Assembly (NCBI GenBank): GCA_034401795.1 | Contig: CM067370.1 | Span: 54,561,380-54,625,379, forward strand | Direction of reading: 5' to 3' | DNA: 64,000 nt | Origin: Chaetoderma sp. LZ-2023a | Lineage: Eukaryota; Mollusca; Caudofoveata; Chaetodermatida; Chaetodermatidae | In this document: in pieces, positions 1 through 9,754 of the stretch | Position numbering within the stretch: the first letter of the stretch is position 1 | How the letters are laid out: every line of letters starts with the position of its first letter | Notes under the pieces: generated by a model | What the model saw: the letters and a program-made list of their open reading frames with translations, nothing else | Databases searched by the model: none | Told to the model about the DNA's origin: nothing | Translations under genes and position numbers: made by a program

Positions 1-1002
1 GAAATTATTGACTCTGCCAGAAGGGAATCGACCCGTCGAGTTTACAAGGGTCGTCTTAAAATTTTTGGTAGATGGCGTTCAGACCAAGGTTTTGTGCCTG
101 ATTCTGTTTCTATACCACAGGTTTTAGATTTTTTTATCTTATCTGTTTGACTTTACATTTGTCAGCTAATATGGTCAGGGGGTATAGATTTTCTCTTGCA
201 TCTTCTCTTCCTTGTCTTCTGAATGCCGATGTCAAGGATACTAAGACTCTTAATAGTTTTATTAGAGGTCTAGGTAATATTCGTTCTCCGATTGCTAAGC
301 CTTTACCTTCCTGGAATTTGGCTTTGGTTCTTCAAGTTTTGGCAGGTCGCCATTTTGAACCTATTACTTCTATCAGTCTTAAGCTTTTAACTCTCAAAGC
401 TGTTCTTCTTGTTGCTGCTGCCTCTGCTAGAAGACGTTCAGAGATTCATGCTCTTTCTGCTGAAAGGGATAGATTTATAGTTTCAGGTGACGGTTTGGTT
501 TTATATCCCAGAAGGGACTTTTTATCTAAAACTCAGTCTAACTGTTTTCCTGCTAGTCCGATTATTTTGAAATCTTTGTCATCTTTTTCATCCTGTTAGG
601 GCATTAAGAACCTATAAACAGCGAACCGATTTTAAGAGAGCCGATCCATCCCATTTATGGGTTTCCTACGCGGAAGAGTTATCCAAGCTGGTCTCAAAAT
701 CTACGATTGCCAGATGGATTTGTGAGACGATTAAGCTTTGCTACGAGATAGCTTCACCGGATCAAATTAATCTCTCCCATATTAAAGCCCATGACGTTAG
801 AGGCATGGCTACTTCTTTCGCTCTTTTTGCCGGTTCGTCTTTAGATGAGGTCATGCAGGTAGCAGGCTGGAAATCTGAATCTACTTTTACTTCATTTTAT
901 CTTAAAGACCAGAGTGCAGCAGCTTCCTTCTTTCGTAACATTACGATTTTAACTAAAAAAGCCGAAGACCATTTACCCAGCACTTTTCACCATTTTCGTT
1001 AG
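1..1002 (+). pseudogene. DIRS tyrosine recombinase, C-terminal part (copy A, 5' cut by window edge)
   Basis: This is the catalytic half of the tyrosine recombinase (YR) that DIRS retrotransposons use instead of an integrase to insert their circular DNA. The first arginine box is visible as SARRRSEIHAL (about 414-450). The second box is HDVRGMATSFALFAGSS (about 790-840), and the nucleophile tyrosine lies in TSFYLKD (about 888-908). The reading frame changes between about 599 and 630. The homologous stretch in copy C (32640-32690) is about 20 bases longer there, so a small deletion removed the residues around DRYWCPV and shifted the frame. The 5' part lies outside the window. The gene is followed by the internal complementary region of the same element. 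Confidence 0.9.
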
Positions 1003-1331
1003 GACTGTGCGTCTGTAAGAAATGGTGAGAGTCTTCTTTGGTTTTTATTTATTTCTTTAAGTTTAAGTTATCCTTATTTGTTAATCAAGGTGTGATTGAG
1101 TTATATGCACTATTACGTTATGTTATTAACATTTGGATAAGATTGGTTTGATTTTTATCCTTGTTTATTGATTCTCAAATCTCCTCCCACCTTATGTTGT
1201 CATGGGGCACTGACCAAATCTACGGGTTTAGCAAGTAGTGATTGAACGGTAATGGATGTTTTTGTGGTGTAATAACAACCCCCTACAGACCCCCCCCCCC
1301 TTGCGGGTTGGTCTGTTGTTTTATTAACCAC
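1003..1331 (+). repeat. DIRS internal complementary region and 3' untranslated part of copy A
   Basis: This AT-rich tail follows the recombinase gene and matches 33061-33400 of copy C. Its last 100 bases contain the complement of the element's left end (ggatgtttttgtggtgtaat, about 1254-1273). A C-run follows, then the complement of the right end (gttttattaaccact, about 1317-1331). This joined-ends arrangement is the diagnostic internal complementary region of DIRS elements. The sequence stops abruptly at 1331, where an oppositely oriented DIRS piece begins. Confidence 0.8.
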
Positions 1332-2351
1332 TGGGTTTGGATGAAGACAAAGACCTCTTACTTGAGACAGAAGACCCTGGGAGACTGGAAGAAGACGAGG
1401 GAAGTCTACCAGGAGATCTAGAAGGTCTACAAATCAAATCCTCTGTGGCCAAAAGGGAGCTATTAAGAGAATCTCGCAGATTTGATCTTTGACCTTCTTC
1501 AACACTAACGGAATCAAAATGTTGGAGGGACTGCATAGGCGAACATTCCTGTCCAGGACTGAGACAGGGCATCCACCGCCAGGGCTTGACTGTCCGGAAA
1601 AGGAGACATGTAAGAGGAGAGCTGGGCATTGAGAGATGTCGCAAACAGATCTACTAGAGGACGATCCATAAGACTGAAAATCGCTTTGACAACCGACGTC
1701 TTTAACTGCCACTCTGTGGGCGAATTTGCTGGGACGTGACAGTTGGTCCGCAAGAAAATTCTGACTGCCTGGGACATGAGAAGACATTAGAAAAATCTGA
1801 TTCTTGCGACACCATAAGAGAAGGTTCCACACTTCTAGACAAAGGAGGGATGACCTTGTACACCCCTGCCTGTTGATATAAGAAACCACTGTCGAATTGT
1901 CCGACCGAATCGAGACTTTGAGACCTATCACAAGATCTGACCATGAAAGGAGAGCCTTCTTGACAGCCCACAATTCCAGAATGTTGATATGAGCTGTCGA
2001 CTCCTCCAGGGACCAAAGACCGGAAACCGACAGGGAGTCACAGACCGCTCCACATCCCTCCTGAGAAGCGTCTGTGAAGATAATTGCCTGAGGGGAGGAC
2101 TTTACCAGTGGAACACCCATCAGAAGCAGAGCCTTCCAAAAATCTAGATGAGGAATCAAGTGTTCTCTGATGGGAAACTGATGGTAAATAGAGTGAACCG
2201 ACTGCTTCCAAAGAGACATTAAATACATTTGGAAGGGTCTTCTCATCAGCGCCACCCAAGGAATTACATTCTCTACGCTGACCATCAAACCTATCACTCC
2301 TAGCAGAAATCCTGCCCTGACCATGGGAGAAGACAGGATTTCCATTGCCAC
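1332..2351 (-). pseudogene. DIRS RNase H domain (copy B)
   Basis: RNase H degrades the RNA strand of the RNA-DNA hybrid during reverse transcription. The acidic motifs are in order in this open frame: IFTDASQEGCGAVC (first Asp), HINILELWAVKKAL (Glu), SIRSDNSTVVSYINRQG (Asp), and SSHVPGSQNFLADQLSRP (His and last Asp). After about 1600 the frame slips. The downstream linker, ending with a stretch like LIAPFWP followed by a DLLDLLVD-like segment, is spread over two frames. The C-terminal end is cut at 1331. It directly follows the RT and would have been part of the same polyprotein. Confidence 0.85.
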
Positions 2352-2403
2352 TGATAAAGCCTCTATCCTTGGATCTGAGGGGAAGGCTCGACCTCGGGCC
2401 AGA

Positions 2404-3270
2404 TCAAAAGAAATGCCTAGATGCGTGAAGATTTGAGAGGGAACTAGGCTTGATTTCTTTAGATTTAAAATCCACCTTAGGTTGCATGCCAGACTGCAAA
2501 CCGCTAGAAGAATCCCTGAGAGAATTGAGGATGACTGCTTTTATCAACCAATCTTCTATATAAATGTGGAGATGGATAGAACAACGGTGTAAAATTCCTG
2601 CCACGGCTGAGACTAGGCGAGTAAAAAGAAAAGGAGCCGTGGTCAGGCCGAAGGGCATGGTGCGAAACTGCCAAACTCGATCCTTGTAAGCAAACCTCAG
2701 GAATTTTCTGAAGGAAGGGTGAATGAGAACATGAAAGTAGGCGTCCTTTAGATCGATGGAAGACGTCCACATCCCCTGATCTAGACTGGAAATGATCTGG
2801 GAGATGGTCTCCATCTTGAACTTGGGAGTAAGAATCATAAGATTTAACTTCTTCAAATTTATTATAGGACGCCAACCTGTTTTCTTGCAAACTAAAAAGA
2901 TGATTGAATAGTAGCCCGGGTCTACTCTCCAGTGTGGAACTTCTTCTATTGCCCGCTTTACAAGCATGGATTCCAACTCCTCTTCCAAGGCAACCAACTT
3001 TTCTGGATTGGATGGAATTGGTGTCCATTTTGGAAGAAAAGAAAGAAGAGGAGGATGACGGATCCACGACGGTGCATAACCCCAACGTATCTGAGAAACT
3101 AGCCAGGAGTCCTGAACGAGGGCCTGCCAATTCTTCCAAAACAGAGACAGGTGCCCTCCTACTGGCACGTTGGGTAAAAGGCACTGGACCGACTGATCCA
3201 AAGGCACAAGAGGAGGGGGAGGGATGATTAAAGGAAGAGAGAAGGTTGGATGTACCCGGGAATAGTCCAC
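2404..3270 (-). pseudogene. DIRS reverse transcriptase (copy B)
   Basis: The RT synthesises DIRS cDNA. The ORF has 288 residues. It begins with the usual leader (VGGHLSLFWKNWQ, then WTPIPSNPEKL) and continues with INLKKLNLMILTPKFKMETI. Motif A is SSIDLKDAYFHV with its aspartate intact, and the next block is FRTMPFGLTTAPFLFTRLV. The active-site block reads HIYIEDWLIKA, so the first catalytic aspartate of the usual YxDDW is a glutamate (codon at 2554-2556), which should cripple the enzyme. The frame breaks again at the thumb, before RNase H starts at 2351. It lies just after the gag stop. Confidence 0.9.
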
Positions 3271-3274
3271 ACCT

Positions 3275-5425
3275 TCAAACTCTCTTTCCTTGATACCCTC
3301 TAAAGGAAGAATGACCTCTGGATAAGATAAGATTACTCTTCAAAGAATTAGATATCTGAACCTCAGAGAGCTTCCTGGACCTTCTCTTAGAGGTAATGAA
3401 TCCCAAAGATCTGCAGACTGAACTGAGCGAACCATGAGACAGATCCGCCAAGGAACGAAACACTGATAAAGGAATCTGATCACCACGTTCTTGAGCCTTA
3501 AGAACAGCTTCAGATAACAGAGCAAGGAAATTGGCCAACTTAAGCTGGGATCTGCAAACAGACTCCCATTTAAAAAGATCAGTGGAATGCTCAACCTTGG
3601 AAGACTCCTTTAAATGTGAGGAAAGAACATCCCAGGAGGGACCAAAAAGAGACTGAGGAGTAGTAACCTTCAAATAATCTTCTTTGGGAACCTGAACAGG
3701 CGCATCAAATTTAGAAGAAAGAGAAAACTCCTTACAGTTAACATCATTAACCAAGAAATCCAGCATATCTACGACTAAGTTATCAATAGGGAGAACTTGA
3801 GGAGAGGAAGAAGAAGAATCAGACGTAGAGAGAGTAGACCCGAAAGAGGGAGTGTCAATAGCAAATTCCTCCTTAAGAGTAAGGGAAAGAGTAGAGGCGA
3901 TCCACCTGTGAGCTATGGACCAGTCTTCCGAAGAGGCTCTGACCGGACAAAACATCTTCAGATCCCTGGCCCTGACTGACTTGGGAACTGATGGAAGAGA
4001 AGAATGAGTAGGAGAGGAAGAAGAGATGAGAAGAGAAGAATCACCTGAAACTAAAGATTCAGCCGATCTAGAGGAAATAGGAGAACAGGGTCTTCTAGCA
4101 GACTCAGGAAGGGAAGAAGCTTGATCAGAAGGAAAAGAATCCCTACCATGATCCTGACTAGAAGACAAGAAAGGATGAACCAGAGAACTGGCAGAAAACC
4201 TCGAGAGGATCGAAAAACGAGCCGAAACAAAAGAACAATCGTGAGAAGAATCCCTAACCACAGAAAACAAAGAGAAATCTAAACCTGAATCAACAATTTG
4301 AAATTCTAACTCGGGAGAAAGAACAACGGAAACAATCGGATCAAGATGATCAAAAGAAGGAGAGGCAGAAGAAGAAGAAGGAGGAAGAGAAGAAATTGGA
4401 AGAACAGATGGAGAAGAAGGAGAATGATCTAAGGATCCCTGAGAAGAACCAATAGATGAAGAAAGACGGGAGAATCCCCGAGGAGGAGGAATAGATGATT
4501 GAAAAAGAGATGACGAATTAGACACATGACTGGACGAGAAATCCTTAGCTGAAAGAGAAGAAGCAGATGAGGAAGAAGGAATAGGATTAAAACCTGGAGG
4601 ATGAGAGGAAGAGAAAAAAGGAGACCTCGAGGCAGAGGAACTCAAAACAGCCTCACGAAAAGAAGGAGCAGAGGAAGGAGAAGACAAATCAACCTCAACT
4701 ACTTGAGATGGTGGGAAAGAACCATAATTAGAAACTAAAGAATCATGAGAAAAGATTCTGTGAGAAAATTCAGAACCAGAGCCTACAAAATTCCTATCAT
4801 CAAACTCCTTACGCCTATCCACTGAAAAATTCTCCGAATCTAAAGAAGAAACTGAAAATGGAAGCGTAAGTTGATGCTCGGATAAGTTCTTAGTCGAGGC
4901 TAACCGACTATGTTTATTCTCTATACCGGAAGTTATGTCCCAAGCGGAAGTCAGAAGTCTATGCGGATCTAAACGACGCGGAAGTACACCCCTAGAACCA
5001 GAAGCGGAAGTGTACAGACCAGAATCCAAACCGGAAACGGAAGCGCTTCTACCGGAAGACGAAAAATAATAAGGGTCCACAGACCCCGGATATCTGGTAT
5101 GACCGGAAGCGCTGCTAAAACCGGAATCGGAAGTAGGAACCAGATCTTGAAGACCCGGATGTCCTGAAAAACCGGAAGTCAGATCGGATACGGAAGGAAC
5201 AGAAGTAGATCCGGAAAACGGAAGTAAACCTGAGTCCCGAGGACCCGAATCCACTACAACTGAACCGGAAGTACTAGAAAAGCTTGATTGAAGACTTGGG
5301 TATAGGCGACCTACACACAATTTTGACGACCGGTATGACTGAAACTTTGGCATTAGCATAAGGCTTTTGGACGGGGGCTTCCGCCGCCGCCACCACTGCT
5401 TGAGGGTTATGCCTATCAGCCTCAA
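3275..5425 (-). CDS. DIRS Gag-like serine-rich protein, main part (copy B)
   Basis: This is a 716-residue open frame, strongly biased to serine (long Ser runs throughout the first 500 residues) with no recognisable enzyme motif. The more conserved C-terminal third contains SVRARDLKMFCPVRASSEDW, FKWESVCRSQLKLANFLALL and SLGFITSKRRSRKL, all of which recur in copy C (29530-30170). The position before RT and the end in a basic segment fit a DIRS Gag that packages RNA. It is the longest uninterrupted ORF in the window. The N-terminal cysteine-rich part lies upstream in another frame (5426-5994). Confidence 0.8.
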   Translation of the reverse strand: MRLIGITLKQWWRRRKPPSKSLMLMPKFQSYRSSKLCVGRLYPSLQSSFSSTSGSVVVDSGPRDSGLLPFSGSTSVPSVSDLTSGFSGHPGLQDLVPTSDSGFSSASGHTRYPGSVDPYYFSSSGRSASVSGLDSGLYTSASGSRGVLPRRLDPHRLLTSAWDITSGIENKHSRLASTKNLSEHQLTLPFSVSSLDSENFSVDRRKEFDDRNFVGSGSEFSHRIFSHDSLVSNYGSFPPSQVVEVDLSSPSSAPSFREAVLSSSASRSPFFSSSHPPGFNPIPSSSSASSLSAKDFSSSHVSNSSSLFQSSIPPPRGFSRLSSSIGSSQGSLDHSPSSPSVLPISSLPPSSSSASPSFDHLDPIVSVVLSPELEFQIVDSGLDFSLFSVVRDSSHDCSFVSARFSILSRFSASSLVHPFLSSSQDHGRDSFPSDQASSLPESARRPCSPISSRSAESLVSGDSSLLISSSSPTHSSLPSVPKSVRARDLKMFCPVRASSEDWSIAHRWIASTLSLTLKEEFAIDTPSFGSTLSTSDSSSSSPQVLPIDNLVVDMLDFLVNDVNCKEFSLSSKFDAPVQVPKEDYLKVTTPQSLFGPSWDVLSSHLKESSKVEHSTDLFKWESVCRSQLKLANFLALLSEAVLKAQERGDQIPLSVFRSLADLSHGSLSSVCRSLGFITSKRRSRKLSEVQISNSLKSNLILSRGHSSFRGYQGKRV

Positions 5426-5994
5426 GACTAATGTGGGTTTGACCCGGTGACCTGCTCGAGATCACCTTCAAGAGCTTTTTCGCTCTAGTTTTTTGTTTTG
5501 GAGACCTGATTTCTTGCATGGACGTAAGAGGAATCGGTTTTCCCCATTTGTGGGCACGCCCGCTAGCCCTCTGGGTATTGTCCAAATCAGAAGAAACTTC
5601 CTGTTTCTTGGCTTCCTGGATGGCAGAAGAAATTCTTTCGTCTAGCGACTTAGTCAAAACAGCAGCGAAGGATTCAAACCTAGCAAACAAAGCCAAAACA
5701 GCTTCAGAATTTGCCGAAGAGGCGCCCCCCCCCCCCCCCCTCCGTTGCTGATGGATTAGAAACATTAGTTTTTGCAAAAGACACAGCTTTTGTCTTACCA
5801 GCAACGGGGGTAGGGGAAGATCGACCAGAGGGCAGCGGTTGTTTAGTGGGCAAATCCGTAAAAAAGGTCTTAGAAACTGACGCCGACCACCCTTTGCATA
5901 CCCCACACATCGTTCGGGGGGGGGGGGGGGGGGGTACACGAGGTGCATTTCGAACAAACATGTCCTCCATACTCCGCAGAGTGAAGACAATCAC
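5426..5994 (-). pseudogene. DIRS Gag N-terminal cysteine-rich part (copy B), frame broken by homopolymers
   Basis: Read across three frames, this contains a leucine/alanine-rich segment (LALFARFESFAAVLTKSLDERI, about 5630-5700). Upstream of it is a cysteine cluster equivalent to CTTCTPTTMCGVCKGG of copy C. The frame is destroyed at two mononucleotide tracts: 16 C at 5725-5740 and 19 G at 5916-5934 on the + strand. Copy C has only 12 G at the first site, and at the second it has an ordinary ACTCCCACAACG stretch. The cysteine spacing suggests a zinc-binding knuckle at the Gag N terminus, which is inference. Confidence 0.7.
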
Positions 5995-6663
5995 ACTTGG
6001 AGGATGTGCATTTTGTCTTATCGGTCAATTTAACAGACTCCTAAAAACGAAAAAAGGGAACAATAAAGCATACAGCTTGGTATTTCGTTAAAAAGAGTCT
6101 AGAAACATAAAAACGCAATTCTAAGAAAGGCGGGAAAGTTCAAATTTGTTAACAAATCCCTAACGACAAGAAACAAACTTTCATAGGGAATAAATGTAAT
6201 TCCTTATAATGCACTAATTGAAAAGTGAGAAAGGGCTCTTGGAGTACACTAGAGATTTAACATGATGATGATGATATAGGCATAGTAAGATTGTTACCAC
6301 GAAAACGTTAGTACCCTCACGAAACCGGTAACATTTATATAAAATTCAATATAACCACGAAATACTTCCTAAACATAACTTAGGGAGGATAGACTTCATA
6401 GCAGGCGTAATTAGCAATAGGAAGTCCTCTCAAAAGTAAAGCTGACACAGTGCAAAGCTATAAAAACTCTCTGGTAATATTTGAGCAGTTATTCTGGAGA
6501 TGGACTTAACCAGTAGCCTGGTTGAGGGTCCATATTAATAGGAATAGGCATGGGGAGGTGTGTATGCAAGCATAAAAATCTTATTCTGGTAGCTAAATGC
6601 AGATAATTGATTTAGCAAGTAGTGATTGAACGGTAATGGATGTTTTTGTGGTGTAATAACAAC
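5995..6663 (-). repeat. DIRS copy B leader and left inverted terminal repeat
   Basis: No coding signal is seen in 6100-6480, which is AT-rich 5' leader. From about 6500 to 6663 the sequence matches the terminal repeat of copies C and D: agtagcctggttgaggg, gcaagcataaaaatcttatt, gatttagcaagtagtgattg, and finally ggatgtttttgtggtgtaat at the outer edge. It ends in aataacaac at about 6663, where an unrelated tandem repeat starts. Confidence 0.75.
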
Positions 6664-7060
6664 TGGAGTTCTATTTAAGGGATCGTTACCAATCTGGCTT
6701 GGGAGTTTGTCCTTGGTGGTCCAACAAACCCTATCGATTTTGGGTTCAACAGCCAAGACCACGCTGACCTAATTAACGACATAATATTGAGTTTCCGGGT
6801 GATATCTCACGTTCTATTTAAGGGAACCGTAACAATCTGGCTTGGAAGCTTGTCTTTGGGGTCCGAAGAACCCTATCGATTTTGGGGTCAACGGCCATGG
6901 TCACTGTTACCAAATTAATGATGTAATATTGCGTTTCCGGATGATAACTGTAGTTCATTTGAAGGGATCATTACTAATCTTGGGTGGGAGGTTGTACTTA
7001 CTACTTGGTGTTTTGAAGAACCCTATCGATTTTAGTGTCCACGGTCACGGTGATCAATCT
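6664..7060. repeat. Degenerate tandem repeat, about 130-bp unit, three copies
   Basis: Three diverged units start with gttctatttaagggatcg, gttctatttaagggaaccg and gttcatttgaagggatcatt. Each continues with a block like ccctatcgattttgg and ends near gtttccgg(a/g)tgata. Single diverged units of the same family occur at about 9440-9720 and 12300-12450, both inside the VKORC1 intron region. No coding potential is apparent. Confidence 0.65.
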
Positions 7061-7565
7061 TGGGTACGAGATTATGCTTGGCAGAATTGGGGGGGGGGGG
7101 GGGGTGTCATACTTTAGCAGTCTCTGATTGTCGTTCTTGTTTATGCTGCTTTCATTATTCTCTTTCCTTTTCATTACCTTCAGTCAGTGCATAGGTGGGT
7201 GTGTGGGTGAGTGACTGGGTCTGTTGCCTCAAATCAGTCAGTGAGTGAGTGACTAAGTGTGTAGGTGGATGAGTCAGTGACTAAGTGGGTGAGTAAGTCA
7301 GTGAGTGAGTGATGAAGTGTGTGAGCGGGTGGATATGTCAGTCAGTTTGTCATTGGGTTGTACAATTCAATGTGCCCCCCCCCCTTCCCCGCCTCCATAT
7401 CGCTTGGGGTTGGACAGTCTTGTACCAAATGACCCACATTTATTCATTTGACACCAATTTCCTCCTCAGTGTCATTAACACTGCCCACGGCCGACACCAA
7501 CCATGCCAACCATTAAGTCGTGTCAGTGGGACAGCCGTTAATAATACAGGTGTCGCAACTAACTG
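7061..7565. repeat. Simple-sequence stretch (G-run, GTGAGT-like repeats, C-run)
   Basis: There is a 14-base G-run at about 7089-7102, then an imperfect gtgagtgagtga / gtgggtgagt repeat at about 7195-7330, then a C-run at 7375-7384. The rest, 7400-7560, shows nothing recognisable. Confidence 0.6.
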
Positions 7566-8760
7566 ACTCACCTGGCCTGAAAGGCCAAGAAAGCTTACGT
7601 CGTCCATACGTCAACTTTTCCTTTAAACAACTTCTTGAGAACTGCTGGGCCGATTTCAATTATATTTGGCACGAAGCATCCTTATGGCATAGTGATTCAA
7701 GTGTGGTCAAATGAAGCTGATCGGCCAATATGGCGGATGGCCATCTTGGATTTTGGCTGTTTTTTAGAAACGTCTAATAATCTCTGAAGTCGCTTGGGGG
7801 ATCGATGCAAATCTCATGAAATATGATCTAGGGCAAGAGTTGATCCAAGTTTGTTCACGGGAACTTGATTAGTCAAATGGTTTGGCGACCATCTTGGATG
7901 ACCTACCTTTAGCGAAAACAACTCCAGAACTGCTGAACAGATCAGGCTGAAATTTGGCAGATATGATTAGGGACTAAGGGCCATTAAAGTTTCAATGGAA
8001 GTTGATCCATCAAAAAACATTGCTGCCGTGGACCACTCAAAATGTAGCATGTTTGGCGGCCATATTGGATATTTCTATTTGATGGATTTTGAAGCTGAAA
8101 CTGGTTTTATATAGGTTTTTGGGTATTCTGATTTCAAATTTGCCATGATCGAAACTGTTGGATAAACGGTTTGGCAGCCATCTTGGATCTTTTTCCTGCC
8201 AAAAAAACCCCATACTAAAGCAATGGGAAATTAAAAATTATGTCTCGAGAACAACTGGACCGATTTTAATTATATTTGGCAGGAAGCATTTTAGGCCATA
8301 GAGATCCAGGTTTGTTCAAAGGGAGTTGATCGACCAATTTGACCGGCAGTCATCTTGGAATTTGGTCAATTTTTTGAAACGTCTTAAATAATCTTCTCCG
8401 AAACTGCTTGGGGGATTGATGCAAACCTCATGAAATATGATCTAGGGCAAGCGCTGAACCAAGTTTGTTCAACGGAATTTGATTGGTCAAATGGTTCGGC
8501 TGCCATCTTGGATGACCTTGATTTCGTGAAAACGACCTGAACGGATCGGGCCGAAATTTGGCAGATATGATTAGGGACTAAGGCCATTAAAATTTCTTCA
8601 AGGGAAGTTGATAAGTAAAAAAAATTGTTCCCGTGGAATACTACTTATAATCACTGAGCCAATTTTAATCAAACTTGGCTAACCCATCTTCACAGATATT
8701 AGATTGGTAAATTTTTCTAGTGATCATCTTGTTTTGTTTGTTTGTGCCAGTGGTCAATAA
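7566..8760 (+). mobile_element. Helitron-like repeat, 600-bp-core type, 3' end missing
   Basis: It starts with a diverged form of the terminal hairpin seen at 24845 (actcacctggcctgaaaggc). It continues with the same core: ccgatttcaattatatttgg, gccatcttggatttt, and tgaaatatgatctagggcaa. About two core units are present (starting near 7611 and 8227). No 3' end like ccttgggcctcttg is visible before 8760. No ORF is credible. It lies upstream of VKORC1 exon 2. Confidence 0.65.
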
Positions 8761-9118
8761 GCATTTTAGTACTTATGGTGTCCAGCACCGTTACAAGCAA
8801 GTACACCAAACTGTGTCGCCTGACACCGGCGGCGGCTGGTTTCACCCGACACTGGACCTCTATAATGGGAGTCACTGACACAGGTATGCAAATTAAAAAA
8901 TGATGACACCGGACACTCCATTAGGCCACAGACAGGTGTCCAAAGGTCATTGACCCAATTAAAAAGAAGATGAACAGTCTCCAACCATTCAGACTTCGAG
9001 TCAAATCGAAGTCAGCATATGGTTGCTTTTTTATCTATCCATCATTGAAGAATTTCTTAGCTTAGATTTCTTAGATTAAAGAGTTATTAATCCCCTTAGT
9101 CATACTATGTTTTTGCAG
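8761..9118 (+). other. Intronic or upstream sequence before VKORC1 exon 2
   Basis: No gene is seen here. The last bases, tatgtttttgcag, form a pyrimidine-containing acceptor site ending at 9118. Exon 1 of VKORC1, which should encode the first transmembrane segment and the first cysteine pair, was not found in 6664-9118. It may lie further upstream, even before the DIRS elements. Confidence 0.5.
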
Positions 9119-9228
9119 TTATGGTCGTGGATTTGGAATTGTTGATAAGCTTGTGAAGAAAGACAGTGTGCTAAACCAGTCTAATTCTATACTTGGAATG
9201 GCATTCTTTGCGCTACAGTTTACTTTAG
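9119..9228 (+). CDS. VKORC1: VKORC1-family vitamin K epoxide reductase, exon 2
   Basis: VKORC1 is an ER membrane enzyme that reduces vitamin K epoxide and vitamin K quinone, supplying the cofactor for gamma-carboxylation. The exon encodes GRGFGIVDKLVKKDSVLNQS followed by NSILGMAFFALQFTL, closely matching the human luminal loop ([20 protein letters not shown]) and the start of transmembrane segment 2. It is bounded by ttgcag at its start and gtgagt at its end. It is 110 bases long and starts with the third base of a codon, the same length and phase as I recall for human VKORC1 exon 2. No stops or frameshifts are seen. It could equally be called VKORC1L1-like, since the two vertebrate paralogues cannot be told apart here. 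Confidence 0.93.
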
Positions 9229-9754
9229 GTGAGTAATATCTATCATCGACATGGTATACCATATACATGTACAGCAATGAAACCTATAGTACTGCCTGCA
9301 TCAACCCTTATTCATGATGTGAACTCAAACATAACAAAATATTGTTATGCCACCCCACCCTCTATAGATATGTAGCATTGCTTTTTTCATCCATTTGTCT
9401 GTCCCAACTTCTATTTCTGTATGATAGCTCAATTTCCAGTAGAGCTCTTATCAAAAAACTTGGGTGGTATGCTGCCTGATGAACCCTATTGATTTTGGTG
9501 TCTTAAGGTCACAGTCACCCGTAGTAAGATTGGGTTTCATTTCTGGATGATGGCTCAAGTTTACCCTCAGTGATCTGCACCAAGCTTCGTCTGTCCCTTT
9601 GGGGTCCGAAAAACACTTAACTTTTGGCTTGAAAGATCAAGGTCACGGTGAACGATTAATGAAATTCGGTTTCAGTTCCAGATGATAATTCAACTTCTAG
9701 TGAAGCTGTCTTCAATAAACTTGGCCTAGGTGTTACACCCTCATTGTCGTGTAA

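Larger units (their letters stand above)
1332..6663 (-). mobile_element. DIRS retrotransposon copy B (gag-RT-RNase H, lacking recombinase)
   Basis: Read on the minus strand, the order is left terminal repeat (about 6663-6480), 5' leader, gag (about 5994-3275), reverse transcriptase (3270-2404) and RNase H (2351-about 1434). The recombinase and right end are missing. The element stops within the segment that joins RNase H to the recombinase in copy C, and there it abuts copy A in the opposite orientation. Copy B shares the family of copies A, C (24753-33810) and D (43507-45895). Poly-C and poly-G expansions and an altered RT active site show it is dead. Confidence 0.85.

Noticed and set aside
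2904-3227. 107-codon + strand ORF
   Set aside because: It is the antisense of the DIRS copy B reverse transcriptase.
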